Below are positions 1-8,794 of a stretch of 64,000 nucleotides of DNA, in pieces. Within the stretch, counting starts at the first letter, position 1, and each line of letters begins with the position of its first letter. This DNA comes from Arcicella lustrica (GTDB lineage: Bacteria; Bacteroidota; Bacteroidia; Cytophagales; Spirosomataceae). A program made the translations under genes and the position numbers. The stretch spans positions 186,001 through 250,000 of the forward strand of contig NZ_JAYGIM010000003.1 in assembly GCF_034930985.1 (NCBI RefSeq), in the 5' to 3' direction. The notes under the pieces were generated by a model, which was given only the letters and a program-made list of their open reading frames with translations, searched no databases and had not been told where the DNA came from.

Positions 1-1668
1 AAGGCAGATTCTTCATTGGCTAATCATAAAGTAAATCTTAGTTTTGAGGTTAAACCTTCGACCTCGCAGGTTGCTAAAAAAATGTACTTTATCAGAGATG
101 TACACGTTTTAGCTGATTATGGCGAAAGTGCAGTAAATGACAGTATTAAAGACTTAGAAAGTAATTATAAAGGCATCAAAATATTTGATAGAACAGGTTC
201 ATTCCGACCTAAAATTTTTGCAGATGCCATTGGTTTTCGTCGTGGAGGTAAGTATGGAAGTGCTATTCAAGACGTATCCTTGTCGAGATTAATCAACTTA
301 AATGGAAATTTCAAATTTGTTAAAAATACTTTTGAATTAGTGCCTCGTTCAGATTCAGCACTGCTAGATGTATTTTATTTCTTGACACCTTTAAAAGCAA
401 AATCTGTTGTAGCCGACTTAAACGCAACAACAAAATCAAATAATTACACGGGTTCAAACATCAGTATTTCGTGGCTCAACAAAAATGCTTTTAAGGGAGC
501 AGAGTTATTGAAAATTACGGCAAATGCTGGTTTGGAGTTCCAAGTTGGTGGAGCAAGCAGTACGCTTGGTGCTTTGAATACGACTCGTTTTTCGATAGAA
601 AGTAATCTTTCATTACCAAGATTTACCATCCCATTTGTAACGATTAATCCAGCTAAAAACCAAGCTTTACCTAAAACAAATATTAATATTGGCTACGAGC
701 AGCTCAAAAGAGGTGGTTTGTACAACCTTACTTCGCTCAGAACGTCTTTGACTTATGCTTGGAAACAAAATGCTTCCATTGAACATTCTGTAACGCCACT
801 TTTAGTCAATTTAGTAAAAGCTTCTAATTTTAGTGAAGATTTTGCACTAGAGTATTTCCGAAACCCGATTTTGTATGAAGAGATTTTGGATAATAAAATT
901 ATCATGAGTACGGCTTATACATTCTCGTATATGCCACAAAACAAAGCCAGTAGCCGACACAATTTTTCATTTACTGGTGGTGTTGAAGTAGCAGGGAATT
1001 TAGCGAGTTTATTGGCAAAATTAGGTTCAAACAATGATGCTTCTGTTTCTACTGTTTTTGGAGTTACTTATCCACAATATGCAAGATTTGACGCTGATTT
1101 TAGATATAGTTATCGCTTAACTCAAAACCTTCGTTTGGCAAATCGTTTCTTAGTCGGTTATGGTTTACCTTACGGAAATTCTTACTTTTTGCCAACAGTT
1201 AAACAATATGTAGCAGGCGGGAATAACAGTATTCGTGCCTTTCCGGCAAGAACCATTGGACCGGGAAGTTATTTGAGAACAGGCTCATTGTTAGAACAAA
1301 CCATTGGTGGACAATCTGGTGATATTAAATTGGAATTTAATAGCGAATTAAGAGCAAAGTTTAATCAATACATTCATGGAGCTATCTTTGTGGATGCAGG
1401 AAACGTTTGGATGCAAAAAGACGAAGATATTTATGGTGCCGATGCTGTTTTTACAAAAGACTTTTATAAGCAAGTAGCCATTGGTACTGGAATTGGTTTA
1501 CGATTTGACTTTAGTTATTTAGTACTCCGTTTTGATTTAGCAACGCCCGTCAGAAAACCATATTTACCTGAAAATGAACGATGGGTTTTAAAAGATTTCA
1601 ATTTGGGAAATCCTGAATGGCGAAAAGAAAATCTGGTTTTAAATATTGCCATTGGTTATCCTTTCTAA
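1..1668 (+). CDS. BamA/TamA-family outer membrane protein (TamL-like), 5' end missing
   Basis: The frame is open from the first base of the window, so the N-terminus (signal peptide and earlier POTRA domains) lies outside; the first possible in-window start is a TTG at 16 and is probably internal. What remains is the tail of one POTRA-like domain, another POTRA-like stretch (about residues 45-140) and a C-terminal 16-strand type barrel. The barrel shows the surface-antigen signature QYVAGGNNSIRAFPARTIGP, and the chain ends in Phe (AIGYPF), as expected for a BAM-inserted barrel. In Bacteroidota such proteins act in outer-membrane protein insertion or as the TamL partner of TamB; which of the two cannot be decided from this fragment. 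A strong hairpin terminator starts at the stop codon. Confidence 0.88.
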   Translation, partial: KADSSLANHKVNLSFEVKPSTSQVAKKMYFIRDVHVLADYGESAVNDSIKDLESNYKGIKIFDRTGSFRPKIFADAIGFRRGGKYGSAIQDVSLSRLINLNGNFKFVKNTFELVPRSDSALLDVFYFLTPLKAKSVVADLNATTKSNNYTGSNISISWLNKNAFKGAELLKITANAGLEFQVGGASSTLGALNTTRFSIESNLSLPRFTIPFVTINPAKNQALPKTNINIGYEQLKRGGLYNLTSLRTSLTYAWKQNASIEHSVTPLLVNLVKASNFSEDFALEYFRNPILYEEILDNKIIMSTAYTFSYMPQNKASSRHNFSFTGGVEVAGNLASLLAKLGSNNDASVSTVFGVTYPQYARFDADFRYSYRLTQNLRLANRFLVGYGLPYGNSYFLPTVKQYVAGGNNSIRAFPARTIGPGSYLRTGSLLEQTIGGQSGDIKLEFNSELRAKFNQYIHGAIFVDAGNVWMQKDEDIYGADAVFTKDFYKQVAIGTGIGLRFDFSYLVLRFDLATPVRKPYLPENERWVLKDFNLGNPEWRKENLVLNIAIGYPF

Positions 1669-1710
1669 GCAAAAAGCCTCTTCAAATCACTTTGAAGAGG
1701 CTTTTTGCTT
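1667..1710. terminator. Bidirectional terminator hairpin
   Basis: Perfect 20-bp inverted repeat (1667-1686 and 1691-1710) with a 4-base loop. The left arm carries an A-run and the right arm a T-run, so it can end transcription from the barrel gene on the left (+) and from the small gene at 1726 on the right (-). It overlaps the stop codon at 1666-1668. Confidence 0.85.
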
Positions 1711-1725
1711 AAATATTAATTACTC

Positions 1726-2337
1726 TTAATGTATTTTATAAGAAAACCCGAACGATAAATTTGTTCCTCGCTTACCAACAAGTCCTACATTTAAGTTAGC
1801 AAAAGCACCCAAATTCTTAAATAAGAAAAGTCTTCCACCAGCTTGTGCATAAAATGCTGTTCCAGAACCTTCTAAGATTTTACCGTACATTCCACCGACG
1901 TAAGGGTCAAACTTACTTGGCTTTTGATTATCTTCTCCAGAGAAGTGATAGTTCAAACCTACTCCCAAGAAGCCGTCTTCATATATTCCATTTTTGCCAT
2001 ACCAAGTTCGGGCTTCTAAACCAATGTTTCTTGCCAAGCCAAATTCGCCAGCTAATAAAACAGGGAGTACATTATCTTTGTACATAATACCACCTTCTAC
2101 TACTAATAAACCTCTGTAAAATACAGGTTGAACCTTGGCATCTGCCGAAGTAACTACTTCTCCAGACTTTTCTGTTGCTACTTTATTTACATTTTGCTTC
2201 GCTCCTTTCACGACGGTATCTATTTCTACTACAACCGTTCGCTTAATAGTATCTGATTTTTGAGCATTGGTTGATAAAGCAATTAACACTAACGATAGTA
2301 TTAATAAGTGTGCTTTTACAGCTAGTAAGTTTTTCAT
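1726..2337 (-). CDS. Secreted small outer-membrane beta-barrel-like protein, function unknown
   Basis: 203 residues. A signal peptide is visible (charged MKNLLAVKAH, hydrophobic core, cleavage near TNAQ at about residue 25). A short polar linker with repeated VV and KS motifs follows (26-70), then an alternating aromatic/glycine pattern typical of a small 8-strand barrel (for example GEFGLARNIGLEARTWYG and the terminal NLSFGFSYKI). It ends in an amphipathic strand. It stands alone, convergent with the BamA-like gene and sharing its terminator. No specific family is recognised; a porin-like or OmpW-like role would be a guess. Confidence 0.75.
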   Translation of the reverse strand: MKNLLAVKAHLLILSLVLIALSTNAQKSDTIKRTVVVEIDTVVKGAKQNVNKVATEKSGEVVTSADAKVQPVFYRGLLVVEGGIMYKDNVLPVLLAGEFGLARNIGLEARTWYGKNGIYEDGFLGVGLNYHFSGEDNQKPSKFDPYVGGMYGKILEGSGTAFYAQAGGRLFLFKNLGAFANLNVGLVGKRGTNLSFGFSYKIH

Positions 2338-2903
2338 AAATCTTAATTTTTAGAAATTGTTTATAAAATACTACATAAATTATTCCACGACTAAACTATG
2401 TATTTTAGGGTAATTTTGTCCCTATTTCGGGGTAATTTAAGTATTTAAAATGAATGTTTTGGAAAGCAAGATTAAAATTTTTCACTATAAAACAAAAAAG
2501 GAATAGCTTATAGAAGCTGTTCCTTTAACCAAAAACCCTAACTGCTTAATTAGTATTGTTATCTATAAAGATTCTCTTAAAAAATGCCAACTCAACGCTA
2601 CAACCTTATCTATTTTGGCAAATTCAGCAATGTTTTTTGGTAAAAAGGCAAAGGGAGGATTCTCCCTATCCTTTATCGAATACCTAACCATTACTAAATT
2701 AATAATCTTTGAAGTAGTCAAAACTAAGTTTTAAAGAAACAGGGAAATCCATTCAACTTCCCTGTTTAACTATGCTATAACCACTTTTAACTTATTCATA
2801 CTGATTAGATTAAAAATATGGGAGTAGAGTACCACTCCCCATTTATCACAATCTAACCACTATGAAAAAGACTAATATTTTTTCGTGAAAAGGATTAAAT
2901 AAA
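2338..2903. repeat. Gene-free spacer with four successive hairpins, each followed by a similar CTAACCACT-like word
   Basis: No open frame of note. Four purine-left/pyrimidine-right hairpins are visible: 2500-2523 (GGAATAGCTT/AAGCTGTTCC), 2644-2674 (core AGGGAG/CTCCCT), 2737-2767 (AAACAGGGAA/TTCCCTGTTT, perfect 10 bp) and 2820-2839 (GGGAGT/ACTCCC). Shortly after each comes a related word: CCCTAACTGCTTAATTA, CCTAACCATTACTAAAT, TATAACCACTTTTAACT, TCTAACCACTATGAAAA. The spacing between hairpin centres shrinks from about 150 to 92 to 77 bases. The first hairpin has an A-run on its left and could terminate minus-strand transcription from the lipoprotein gene. Confidence 0.5.
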
Positions 2904-3344
2904 CTATTGAATTTTCTCTTGAATTTTATCAATTTGCTTATTCAAATCTTTTTTAAAGTCCTTCCAATCACGTTTTTTCTCACTTTTCAAATCATTTAAT
3001 GCTTTATCTAATTCATCCAAAGAATTCTGTAATTCTTTCTTTTTGGAAGCCAATCTGGCTTTTTCTTGAATTGTAGCATTTTTTATATCTTCATCAGCTT
3101 CTTTCAGCTTTTTGTTGATTTCGTCTTTTTTATCATCAATTTTGCTTACCAAGGCTTCTTTTTCTAATAGAATACTCTGGCTAGCCTCTTCAGCTCCATC
3201 TTTCAAATCATCCACTACACTGTCGGCTTTAGATTCAACAAGGTCTTGAGCATCTTGTGTTTTTTCGGCTATATCTTTTTTCTCATTTCTAGAACAAGAG
3301 AAAAAGGTCGAAACGACAATAAAAGCAATTATTAAATTCTTCAT
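2904..3344 (-). CDS. Coiled-coil lipoprotein, function unknown
   Basis: 146 residues from the ATG at 3342-3344. The frame extends further upstream, but this start directly precedes a lipoprotein signal: MKNLIIAFIVVSTFF followed by lipobox FFSC with the lipidated Cys at residue 17. The rest is highly charged, rich in Lys/Glu/Asp with heptad-like spacing from about residue 35 to the end (DKKDEINKKLKEADEDIKN, QNSLDELDKALNDLKSEKK), so a long coiled coil exposed in the periplasm is expected. Tandem-helix lipoproteins of this type are common stress or envelope proteins in Bacteroidota, but no specific family is recognised. Monocistronic; the 3' side opens into the hairpin-rich spacer. Confidence 0.75.
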   Translation of the reverse strand: MKNLIIAFIVVSTFFSCSRNEKKDIAEKTQDAQDLVESKADSVVDDLKDGAEEASQSILLEKEALVSKIDDKKDEINKKLKEADEDIKNATIQEKARLASKKKELQNSLDELDKALNDLKSEKKRDWKDFKKDLNKQIDKIQEKIQ

Positions 3345-3733
3345 TCTTTTATGATTTAATTTGAAACAAAAAAAATATACCAATTTAAAAAAAATTGAGC
3401 CTTCAAAAAAAGCGGGCAAGCAATGCCTCATTTTTATGATTTATGGGGAATTGTGTAGAAAATTATACACAACCATCTGTTTTCATATAGAAAAATGGCT
3501 CTCTATACACTAAATCAACAAGGAAAATGATAATACCACTGTTGATAAATTTCTGTATTTGTTTAATATCATAAAAAATACATACCATAAAGCTGAATGA
3601 AACTTATGAGGTTAAAGCACCACAATTCGGGGGAAATTTATCACCTATCGTATCATATTGGGTAAAAAAAATAGCGAGTATCATTTTGATACTCGCCATA
3701 ATAAAGCCTTTAAAATATGCTAATGAATGTCTT
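3345..3733. other. Intergenic spacer
   Basis: Apart from a short hairpin (TTGTGTA 3451-3457 with TACACAA 3466-3472) and the terminator at 3674-3696, no gene, repeat or clear promoter is seen. Confidence 0.5.
3674..3696 (-). terminator. Rho-independent terminator of the AI-2E-family gene
   Basis: Perfect 10-bp stem GCGAGTATCA / TGATACTCGC with a 3-base loop. Read on the minus strand it is followed by a long T-run (complement of the A-run at 3663-3671), directly downstream of the stop at 3734. Confidence 0.85.
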
Positions 3734-4906
3734 TTACTCTGACTTCTTTTTTCTCCCTTTTACTAATGATTTTACATCTTCAGTAGTTTCTGTAATGGTT
3801 TCAACCAATTCTGGCACAAATTCCAACATTCTCTTTTTCTTTTCTTTCATGATTCTATTATGGTCTGGTTCGCCCAATAAAAAGCCAAATGGTTTCAAAT
3901 CTGGCACAGAGTCGAATATTACTTTTAAAATAGCAACAGTTGGTAAAGAAAGTGCCATTCCAGCAATTCCCCACAACGCCGAACCAAGTAACAAAGCAAT
4001 AATTGCAACCAAACCATTGATACTTATTTTAGAGCCAACCACTTGAGGTGTAATAAAATTACCCTCCAAAAACTGAACAAAGATAAAAACGCCTGCTACC
4101 CCTACTGCATACATCGGTGAGTCTTTGGTAATTAAAGCCATAATAATTGGTAAAATTGAACCTATCAAAATACCCACAAAAGGAATAATCAATAAAGCCG
4201 CCGCTAAAAAACCAAAGAAAATGGCATAATCTATCCCAAGTGCTAGTAAGCCCAAAGTATTTAAACTTCCAACGATGATGGTTACAGTAATAAGTCCTTT
4301 TAAATAACTATGCACTACTTCATAGATTTTTGTCAGTACAGTATCAATGGAATATTTACTTGTATTTTTAAAAACTCTGTAAAAAAACAATTTGAAGAAA
4401 TCTCGATAATACAACAGGAAAAACATGTAAATCGGTATCAATGAAAGATTCCCAATCATGTTGCCCGTCATTGAAAGTGCAGAAGTAAAAACTGAACCAC
4501 CACTGCTTAAAATACCTGTTCCATACTGGCGCAATTTAGCATTCTGTGTTTTTCGTCCAACATGAAAATGCTCTTCCGTCCAACGCTGACCTTGTAAAAA
4601 CAAATGTTCAAATCGTTTTTCTAATTGTGGAAACATTTCACTAAAGCTCGCTATTTGGGTAGATGCCAGCCAAATTACTCCCACGGTTATCATTAAGAAA
4701 AATAATAATGAAATAGTAATCGATAAAGTACGCCCTAAGCCAATTTTTTCCAACAAATTAGATAATGGGAATAAAGCCATCGAAAGAATCACAGCTACAA
4801 AAAAAGGCACTAAAATATCTTGCAAAACCATCATCCAATACACCAGAATAGTGACAGAAATGAGTGAGAAAGCAAATTTTATAATAAAGGGAAATCGTTG
4901 AGCCAT
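3734..4906 (-). CDS. AI-2E family transporter (PerM/YdiK-like permease)
   Basis: 390 residues from the ATG at 4904-4906 (MAQRFPFIIKF); the frame runs back to a TTG at 4936, less likely as a start. It shows the layout of the PF01594 family: two N-terminal membrane helices (about 10-65), a third helix, a soluble region rich in charged helices (about 90-140), then a cluster of five C-terminal helices with the conserved FxGxLIGSILP-type segment (VGILIGSILPIIMAL) and GNFITPQVVG. Family members have been linked to quorum-signal export or ion transport, so the substrate is not predictable. A charged KKKRM tail follows. Single gene with its own terminator. Confidence 0.88.
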   Translation of the reverse strand: MAQRFPFIIKFAFSLISVTILVYWMMVLQDILVPFFVAVILSMALFPLSNLLEKIGLGRTLSITISLLFFLMITVGVIWLASTQIASFSEMFPQLEKRFEHLFLQGQRWTEEHFHVGRKTQNAKLRQYGTGILSSGGSVFTSALSMTGNMIGNLSLIPIYMFFLLYYRDFFKLFFYRVFKNTSKYSIDTVLTKIYEVVHSYLKGLITVTIIVGSLNTLGLLALGIDYAIFFGFLAAALLIIPFVGILIGSILPIIMALITKDSPMYAVGVAGVFIFVQFLEGNFITPQVVGSKISINGLVAIIALLLGSALWGIAGMALSLPTVAILKVIFDSVPDLKPFGFLLGEPDHNRIMKEKKKRMLEFVPELVETITETTEDVKSLVKGRKKKSE

Positions 4907-4994
4907 CGGAATAGAGTTTATATTTTGTAATAGCAATTAATTTTTTGTGCAAGAATTATAACTGTAATTTAAAACATTTATCATTCTCAATAAA

Positions 4995-5022
4995 AAAGGG
5001 CTGTATTAATTTACATCCCTTT
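4995..5022 (-). terminator. Putative terminator of the small membrane protein gene
   Basis: Interrupted stem AAAGGG-c-TGTA / TACA-t-CCCTTT with a 6-base loop. On the minus strand it is followed by T-rich sequence (complement of the A-run at 4992-4997). It lies about 145 bases beyond the stop at 5168. Confidence 0.5.
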
Positions 5023-5167
5023 AGCCTACTTATCATCTGGCATGATTACCAAACAAAGAAAAAAAGAAATTTTAAGACCATAATCCTTAATAATACTTGC
5101 ATTGACTGAAAACGAAAGTACTTACCAAAAATCAATATTCTCAGCACTTTATTAAAAATTAGAATAA

Positions 5168-5344
5168 TCACATTTCATGCTTGATAATTGAAATTAAAAT
5201 TACAATTACAGCAAATACTAAAAAAAGATGAATCAATCCTTTAATTCCTAATACAAAAACGCTAACAGCCCAGCTCAATACTAATAAAAGGGCAATCTTA
5301 TAAAAAACATTTTTCACTACTAATACTTTACAAAAATTATACAT
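5168..5344 (-). CDS. Small DUF5670/lmo0937-like membrane protein
   Basis: 58 residues, read directly from the minus strand between ATG 5342-5344 and TGA 5168-5170; a GTG at 5315-5317 (VKNVFYKIALLL) is an alternative and perhaps likelier start, giving 49 residues. Two hydrophobic segments flank a short turn: KIALLLVLSWAVSVFVL, then GLIHLFLVFAVIVILISII. This matches the pattern LW-x(n)-G-(L/I)IH-LLLVIA-VVLL that I know from the tiny membrane proteins called DUF5670 or lmo0937 family, usually about 50 residues and of unknown function. It is AT-rich like its surroundings and has a hairpin downstream. Confidence 0.65.
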   Translation of the reverse strand: MYNFCKVLVVKNVFYKIALLLVLSWAVSVFVLGIKGLIHLFLVFAVIVILISIIKHEM

Positions 5345-5564
5345 ATAAAAATTACTTGTTGATTTTCAATTACTTGAAACGATAAAAAATACAATAAGTA
5401 ACATTTTACTAACAATAATTTTGCCTAAATTCCCATACCAGAAATAAAAACCTAACATTTAAAACCTCAATATCAAAAATTGTAGATTATTTTCTACAGT
5501 TTAACAAAAAAAGGACTGGTATTATAATATTACGCAATACAATAACATCAAAATAATACAAATA

Positions 5565-6512
5565 ATGAAATACTCCTTCAAAGAAAAAATCGAAGAATTA
5601 TTTAGTTTTACAGGAGAAGTTTTTCGAGAATTTGCAAATGACAATGCTACAAAGCTAAGTGCTTCTTTATCATACTACACGATATTTTCGCTTGCACCAA
5701 TGTTATTGATTATGATTTCGGTAGCAAGTATTTTTTTGGGTAAAGAAGCAATTGAAGGCGAGCTTTTTGGGCAAATCAACAACTTGATTGGTAACGAAGC
5801 TGCCAAACAGGTACAGGAATTAATAAAAAATGCAGAGCAGTCTAAAAAATCTGGCGTGGCAGCTATCATTGGCTTTGCTACACTCTTAATAGGTGCAACT
5901 GGTGTTTTTGCCGAAATTCAAGATTCCATCAATTTCATCTGGTCATTAAAAGCAAAACCAAAAAATAGTTGGGTAAAATACTTGATTAATCGTTTCCTCT
6001 CTTTTTCTCTGATTTTGGCATTGGGCTTTCTTTTATTAATTTCTTTAACAATTAATGCCCTATTGAGTTTATTTGATAGGCAATTGCAAATGTATTTTGA
6101 AAGTAGCTTTACAATATTCGTTTTTATGTTGGTAAATACGTTGGTTATCTGGGCAATTATTACCCTATTGTTTGGGGTCATCATCAAAGTACTTCCAGAT
6201 GGTAAAATTTCATGGAAAGACACCCTCGTAGGTGCAGGTATTACCTCATTATTATTCATGATTGGGAAGTTTTTAATAGGTGTATATCTTGGACAGTCAA
6301 CTGTTAGCACAGCTTTCGGTGCGGCTGGTTCGATTGTTTTAATCCTTTTGTGGGTGTATTATTCCTCTATCATTTTATACTTCGGCGCAGAATTCACTAA
6401 AGTATATACACTGAGATACGGTACTCCTATTCAACCCAATAGCAATGCTGTTTTTATTTTAAAACAAGAACTTGAAGTAAAAAAACAGTCCACCGTTCAA
6501 CAAAAAGCATAA
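5565..6512 (+). CDS. YihY/virulence factor BrkB family membrane protein
   Basis: 315 residues, the usual family length. The N-terminal signature of the family is clear: DNATKLSASLSYYTIFSLAP at about residues 25-44, followed by six membrane helices. The conserved GAAGSIVLILLWVYYSSIILYFGAEFTKVY segment closes the last two helices (about 245-275). The cytoplasmic C-terminus is short and basic. Members were once called tRNA-processing RNase BN by mistake; the true role is unknown, with transport across the inner membrane proposed. The next gene starts 5 bases after its stop codon, so the two form an operon. Confidence 0.9.
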   Translation: MKYSFKEKIEELFSFTGEVFREFANDNATKLSASLSYYTIFSLAPMLLIMISVASIFLGKEAIEGELFGQINNLIGNEAAKQVQELIKNAEQSKKSGVAAIIGFATLLIGATGVFAEIQDSINFIWSLKAKPKNSWVKYLINRFLSFSLILALGFLLLISLTINALLSLFDRQLQMYFESSFTIFVFMLVNTLVIWAIITLLFGVIIKVLPDGKISWKDTLVGAGITSLLFMIGKFLIGVYLGQSTVSTAFGAAGSIVLILLWVYYSSIILYFGAEFTKVYTLRYGTPIQPNSNAVFILKQELEVKKQSTVQQKA

Positions 6513-6516
6513 TTTT

Positions 6517-7362
6517 ATGGAAACTAACACGATTAATCCTATTAAAATAAAAGCATTACAAGTACTGAATTTTGTATTCTTTATTGTAATGGTAATTATG
6601 AATGGTTTGGCGAATGGCTTACCATTGAATGGTAAAACGACTGGACAATTATCGAATCAATACCCTAATTTATTCGTTCCTGCTGGTATTACTTTTTCTA
6701 TTTGGGGAATTATTTACTTTCTTTTGTTGCTCTTTTGTATTGAACAGTCAAAATCTCTTTTCCAAAAGAAACCCGATACTACTTTAGGGCTTGTTGTGAA
6801 TGGAGTTGGTTATTGGTTTATCGTTAATGCCGTTTTGAATTCACTTTGGATTTTGGCTTGGCATTATGAGTTCATGATTGCGTCGATGCTTATCATGATT
6901 GGAATTTTAATATCATTAGTTAAAATAAATCTTCATATAAAAACTACTCAGGTGTATCTTAGTGGCTATACAAAGATTATTCTGAAAGCTGCTTTCGGAA
7001 TGTACTTGGGCTGGATTTGTATTGCGACAATCGCCAATGCAACAGCTTTTCTGGTTCATTTCGGCTCGACAGACGGTTATATACTTGGACAGTCTTGGGC
7101 AAGTATCATGATTTTAGCGGGTAGTTTTATTACCTTTTTGCTCGTGATTGATTTAAGAAACGGCTACGTAGGACTAGCCGTTATTTGGGCATTATTAGGT
7201 ATTCTTTTAGCTCGTTATCAAGCAGAAGTATTTTATAAATACATTGTTTTTAGTGCTATTTTAGGAATCGTCATTGTAGTTATTAGCACAATTATGGCTT
7301 CAACTATTTTAATGTTTACTTCCAAGAAAAAACTGCCCGAAGACACTACGATACCAGAGTGA
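6517..7362 (+). CDS. TspO/MBR-related tryptophan-rich sensory protein
   Basis: 281 residues and about eight hydrophobic segments, so longer than classical five-helix TspO (about 160). The segment NGLANGLPLNGKTTGQLSNQ followed by FVPAGITFSIWGIIYFLLLL (residues about 30-75) is characteristic of the TspO-like proteins common in Bacteroidota. Later the sequence has WILAWHYEFM and YLGWICIATIANATAFLVHFG, which match TspO helices 3 and 4. TspO proteins bind porphyrins or other hydrophobic ligands; the extra C-terminal helices here (about 205-270) are not part of the core fold. Co-transcribed with the BrkB gene; its 3' end overlaps the convergent kinase gene by 17 bases. Confidence 0.8.
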   Translation: METNTINPIKIKALQVLNFVFFIVMVIMNGLANGLPLNGKTTGQLSNQYPNLFVPAGITFSIWGIIYFLLLLFCIEQSKSLFQKKPDTTLGLVVNGVGYWFIVNAVLNSLWILAWHYEFMIASMLIMIGILISLVKINLHIKTTQVYLSGYTKIILKAAFGMYLGWICIATIANATAFLVHFGSTDGYILGQSWASIMILAGSFITFLLVIDLRNGYVGLAVIWALLGILLARYQAEVFYKYIVFSAILGIVIVVISTIMASTILMFTSKKKLPEDTTIPE

Positions 7363-8782
7363 AAGTGATAATGAATTTTGTGCCTTTTCCCAATTCAGAT
7401 TCAACCTCTACCCTAGCTTTGTGAGATTGAATAATGTTCAATGTTGCGGCTAAACCTAAGCCAATACCATTGTTTTTTGAAGTAAAATAAGGTTCAAAAA
7501 GGCGTTCGATATGTTCTTGGCTAATTCCTACTCCATTGTCTTCGATGGTAACGATGGCAAATTTATTCCTTTGCGTAGCTTGAATTTTCAGAATGCCTTC
7601 TCCTTCTTTCATTGCCTCCACAGCATTGATAATAATATTTAATAGCGCAATCTGAATTTTTGCTTTGTCAACATCAATCCAAATATCAGAAGGATAATTA
7701 CTGATTAATTTAATATTTTTCAGGTTGATTCTATCTATTGCTTGTTCAATGGTACTTTCTAGAATTTCCTGTAAAGTATGTCGACTAAAAGTTACTTCTG
7801 AAGGTCTGGAAGTATTCAATAATTCGGTTATTAAATCATTGATTCGTTGGCTATTTCTTCTGATTATATCAATAAAAAACTTGGCGTCTTCATCTTCAAA
7901 ATCAACTTCCATTTGCTCTATTGATAGATTTATGTTCGTCAAAGGATTACGGACTTCGTGAGCCAAAGTACGAACCAAACGCCCAGTAGCTGCCATTTTT
8001 TGAAAAAGTAAAGAATCTCGCTCTTCTTTTTTTCTAGCAGTAATATCATGAATAATACCTAAATAATAAGGATTTCCATCACTATCTAATTGGCGATTGC
8101 AGTGAATTGAACATTGTTTTTTTTCACCAAATTTGGTTTCCAAAAGTACTTCAAAATCACTAATTTCACCTTCAGCTTCCAATTGATTGATGAATTGACG
8201 GCGGTCGGCAGCACGAACAAAAACGGAATAACTTTTTAACTGATAGAGTTCTTCTTCGGTATAACCAAAGAGTTCGGCAGTAGAGGGCGTGAAGTAATTG
8301 AATGTACCATCTAAACGAGCGGTAAAGATGGCTTCTTTGGTTTGGTCAAAAATATTTCTGTATTTTCGCTCACTTTCACGAAGGGTAGAAAGTGTACTGG
8401 CACGTTCGAGAGAATAACGAATACAACGTTCTAACTTTTCGGAATCTAATTCACTTTTTACCAAATAATCAAAAGCACCGAGTGTCATGGCTTCAACATC
8501 AATGCGTTGGTCGCCTTTACCAGTCAACAAAATCACTGGCGATTTTAAGCCATGTTCAATGCCTACTTTGAGTAAATCAATACCCGTTTTAGAACCCAAT
8601 AAAAAATCAAAAAAACATAAATCATATTGCTTTTTTTTGATTTTTTCGATGGCATTATCAAATGAAAATGCCCAATCTATATCAAATTTTTGATTTTCAA
8701 TATCTTTGAGGTAATCACTTGTAAGCAAGAAATCATCCTCGTCGTCATCAACCAATAATAATTTAATAGTACTATCTTTCAT
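7346..8782 (-). CDS. Hybrid histidine kinase, REC-PAS-HisKA-HATPase
   Basis: 478 residues. The N-terminus is a receiver domain (residues 5-122) with acidic pocket DDDEDD and phospho-acceptor D59 in CFFDF. A PAS domain follows (about 138-250, ending in DITARKKEE), then the H-box LAHEVRNPLTN with H276, and the ATPase domain with N-box NIIINAVEAM, G1 DNGVGI and G2 GIGLGL. There is no membrane segment, so it is cytosolic. A receiver placed before the kinase core suggests it relays phosphate from another kinase or is tuned by one. It is the last gene of a minus-strand run whose other members are rpoN, a sigma-54 activator, a second kinase and a response regulator. Confidence 0.93.
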   Translation of the reverse strand: MKDSTIKLLLVDDDEDDFLLTSDYLKDIENQKFDIDWAFSFDNAIEKIKKKQYDLCFFDFLLGSKTGIDLLKVGIEHGLKSPVILLTGKGDQRIDVEAMTLGAFDYLVKSELDSEKLERCIRYSLERASTLSTLRESERKYRNIFDQTKEAIFTARLDGTFNYFTPSTAELFGYTEEELYQLKSYSVFVRAADRRQFINQLEAEGEISDFEVLLETKFGEKKQCSIHCNRQLDSDGNPYYLGIIHDITARKKEERDSLLFQKMAATGRLVRTLAHEVRNPLTNINLSIEQMEVDFEDEDAKFFIDIIRRNSQRINDLITELLNTSRPSEVTFSRHTLQEILESTIEQAIDRINLKNIKLISNYPSDIWIDVDKAKIQIALLNIIINAVEAMKEGEGILKIQATQRNKFAIVTIEDNGVGISQEHIERLFEPYFTSKNNGIGLGLAATLNIIQSHKARVEVESELGKGTKFIITFTLVS

Positions 8783-8794
8783 GATTTATTTTTA

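Noticed and set aside
444..629. Minus-strand frame inside the BamA-like gene
   Set aside because: It lies wholly in a clearly coding opposite-strand gene, has no family similarity and no start signals; treated as a shadow, as were similar frames within other genes.
3717..4046. 109-codon plus-strand frame opposite the AI-2E-family gene
   Set aside because: It is antisense to a full-length conserved membrane protein and its composition follows from that gene's codons.
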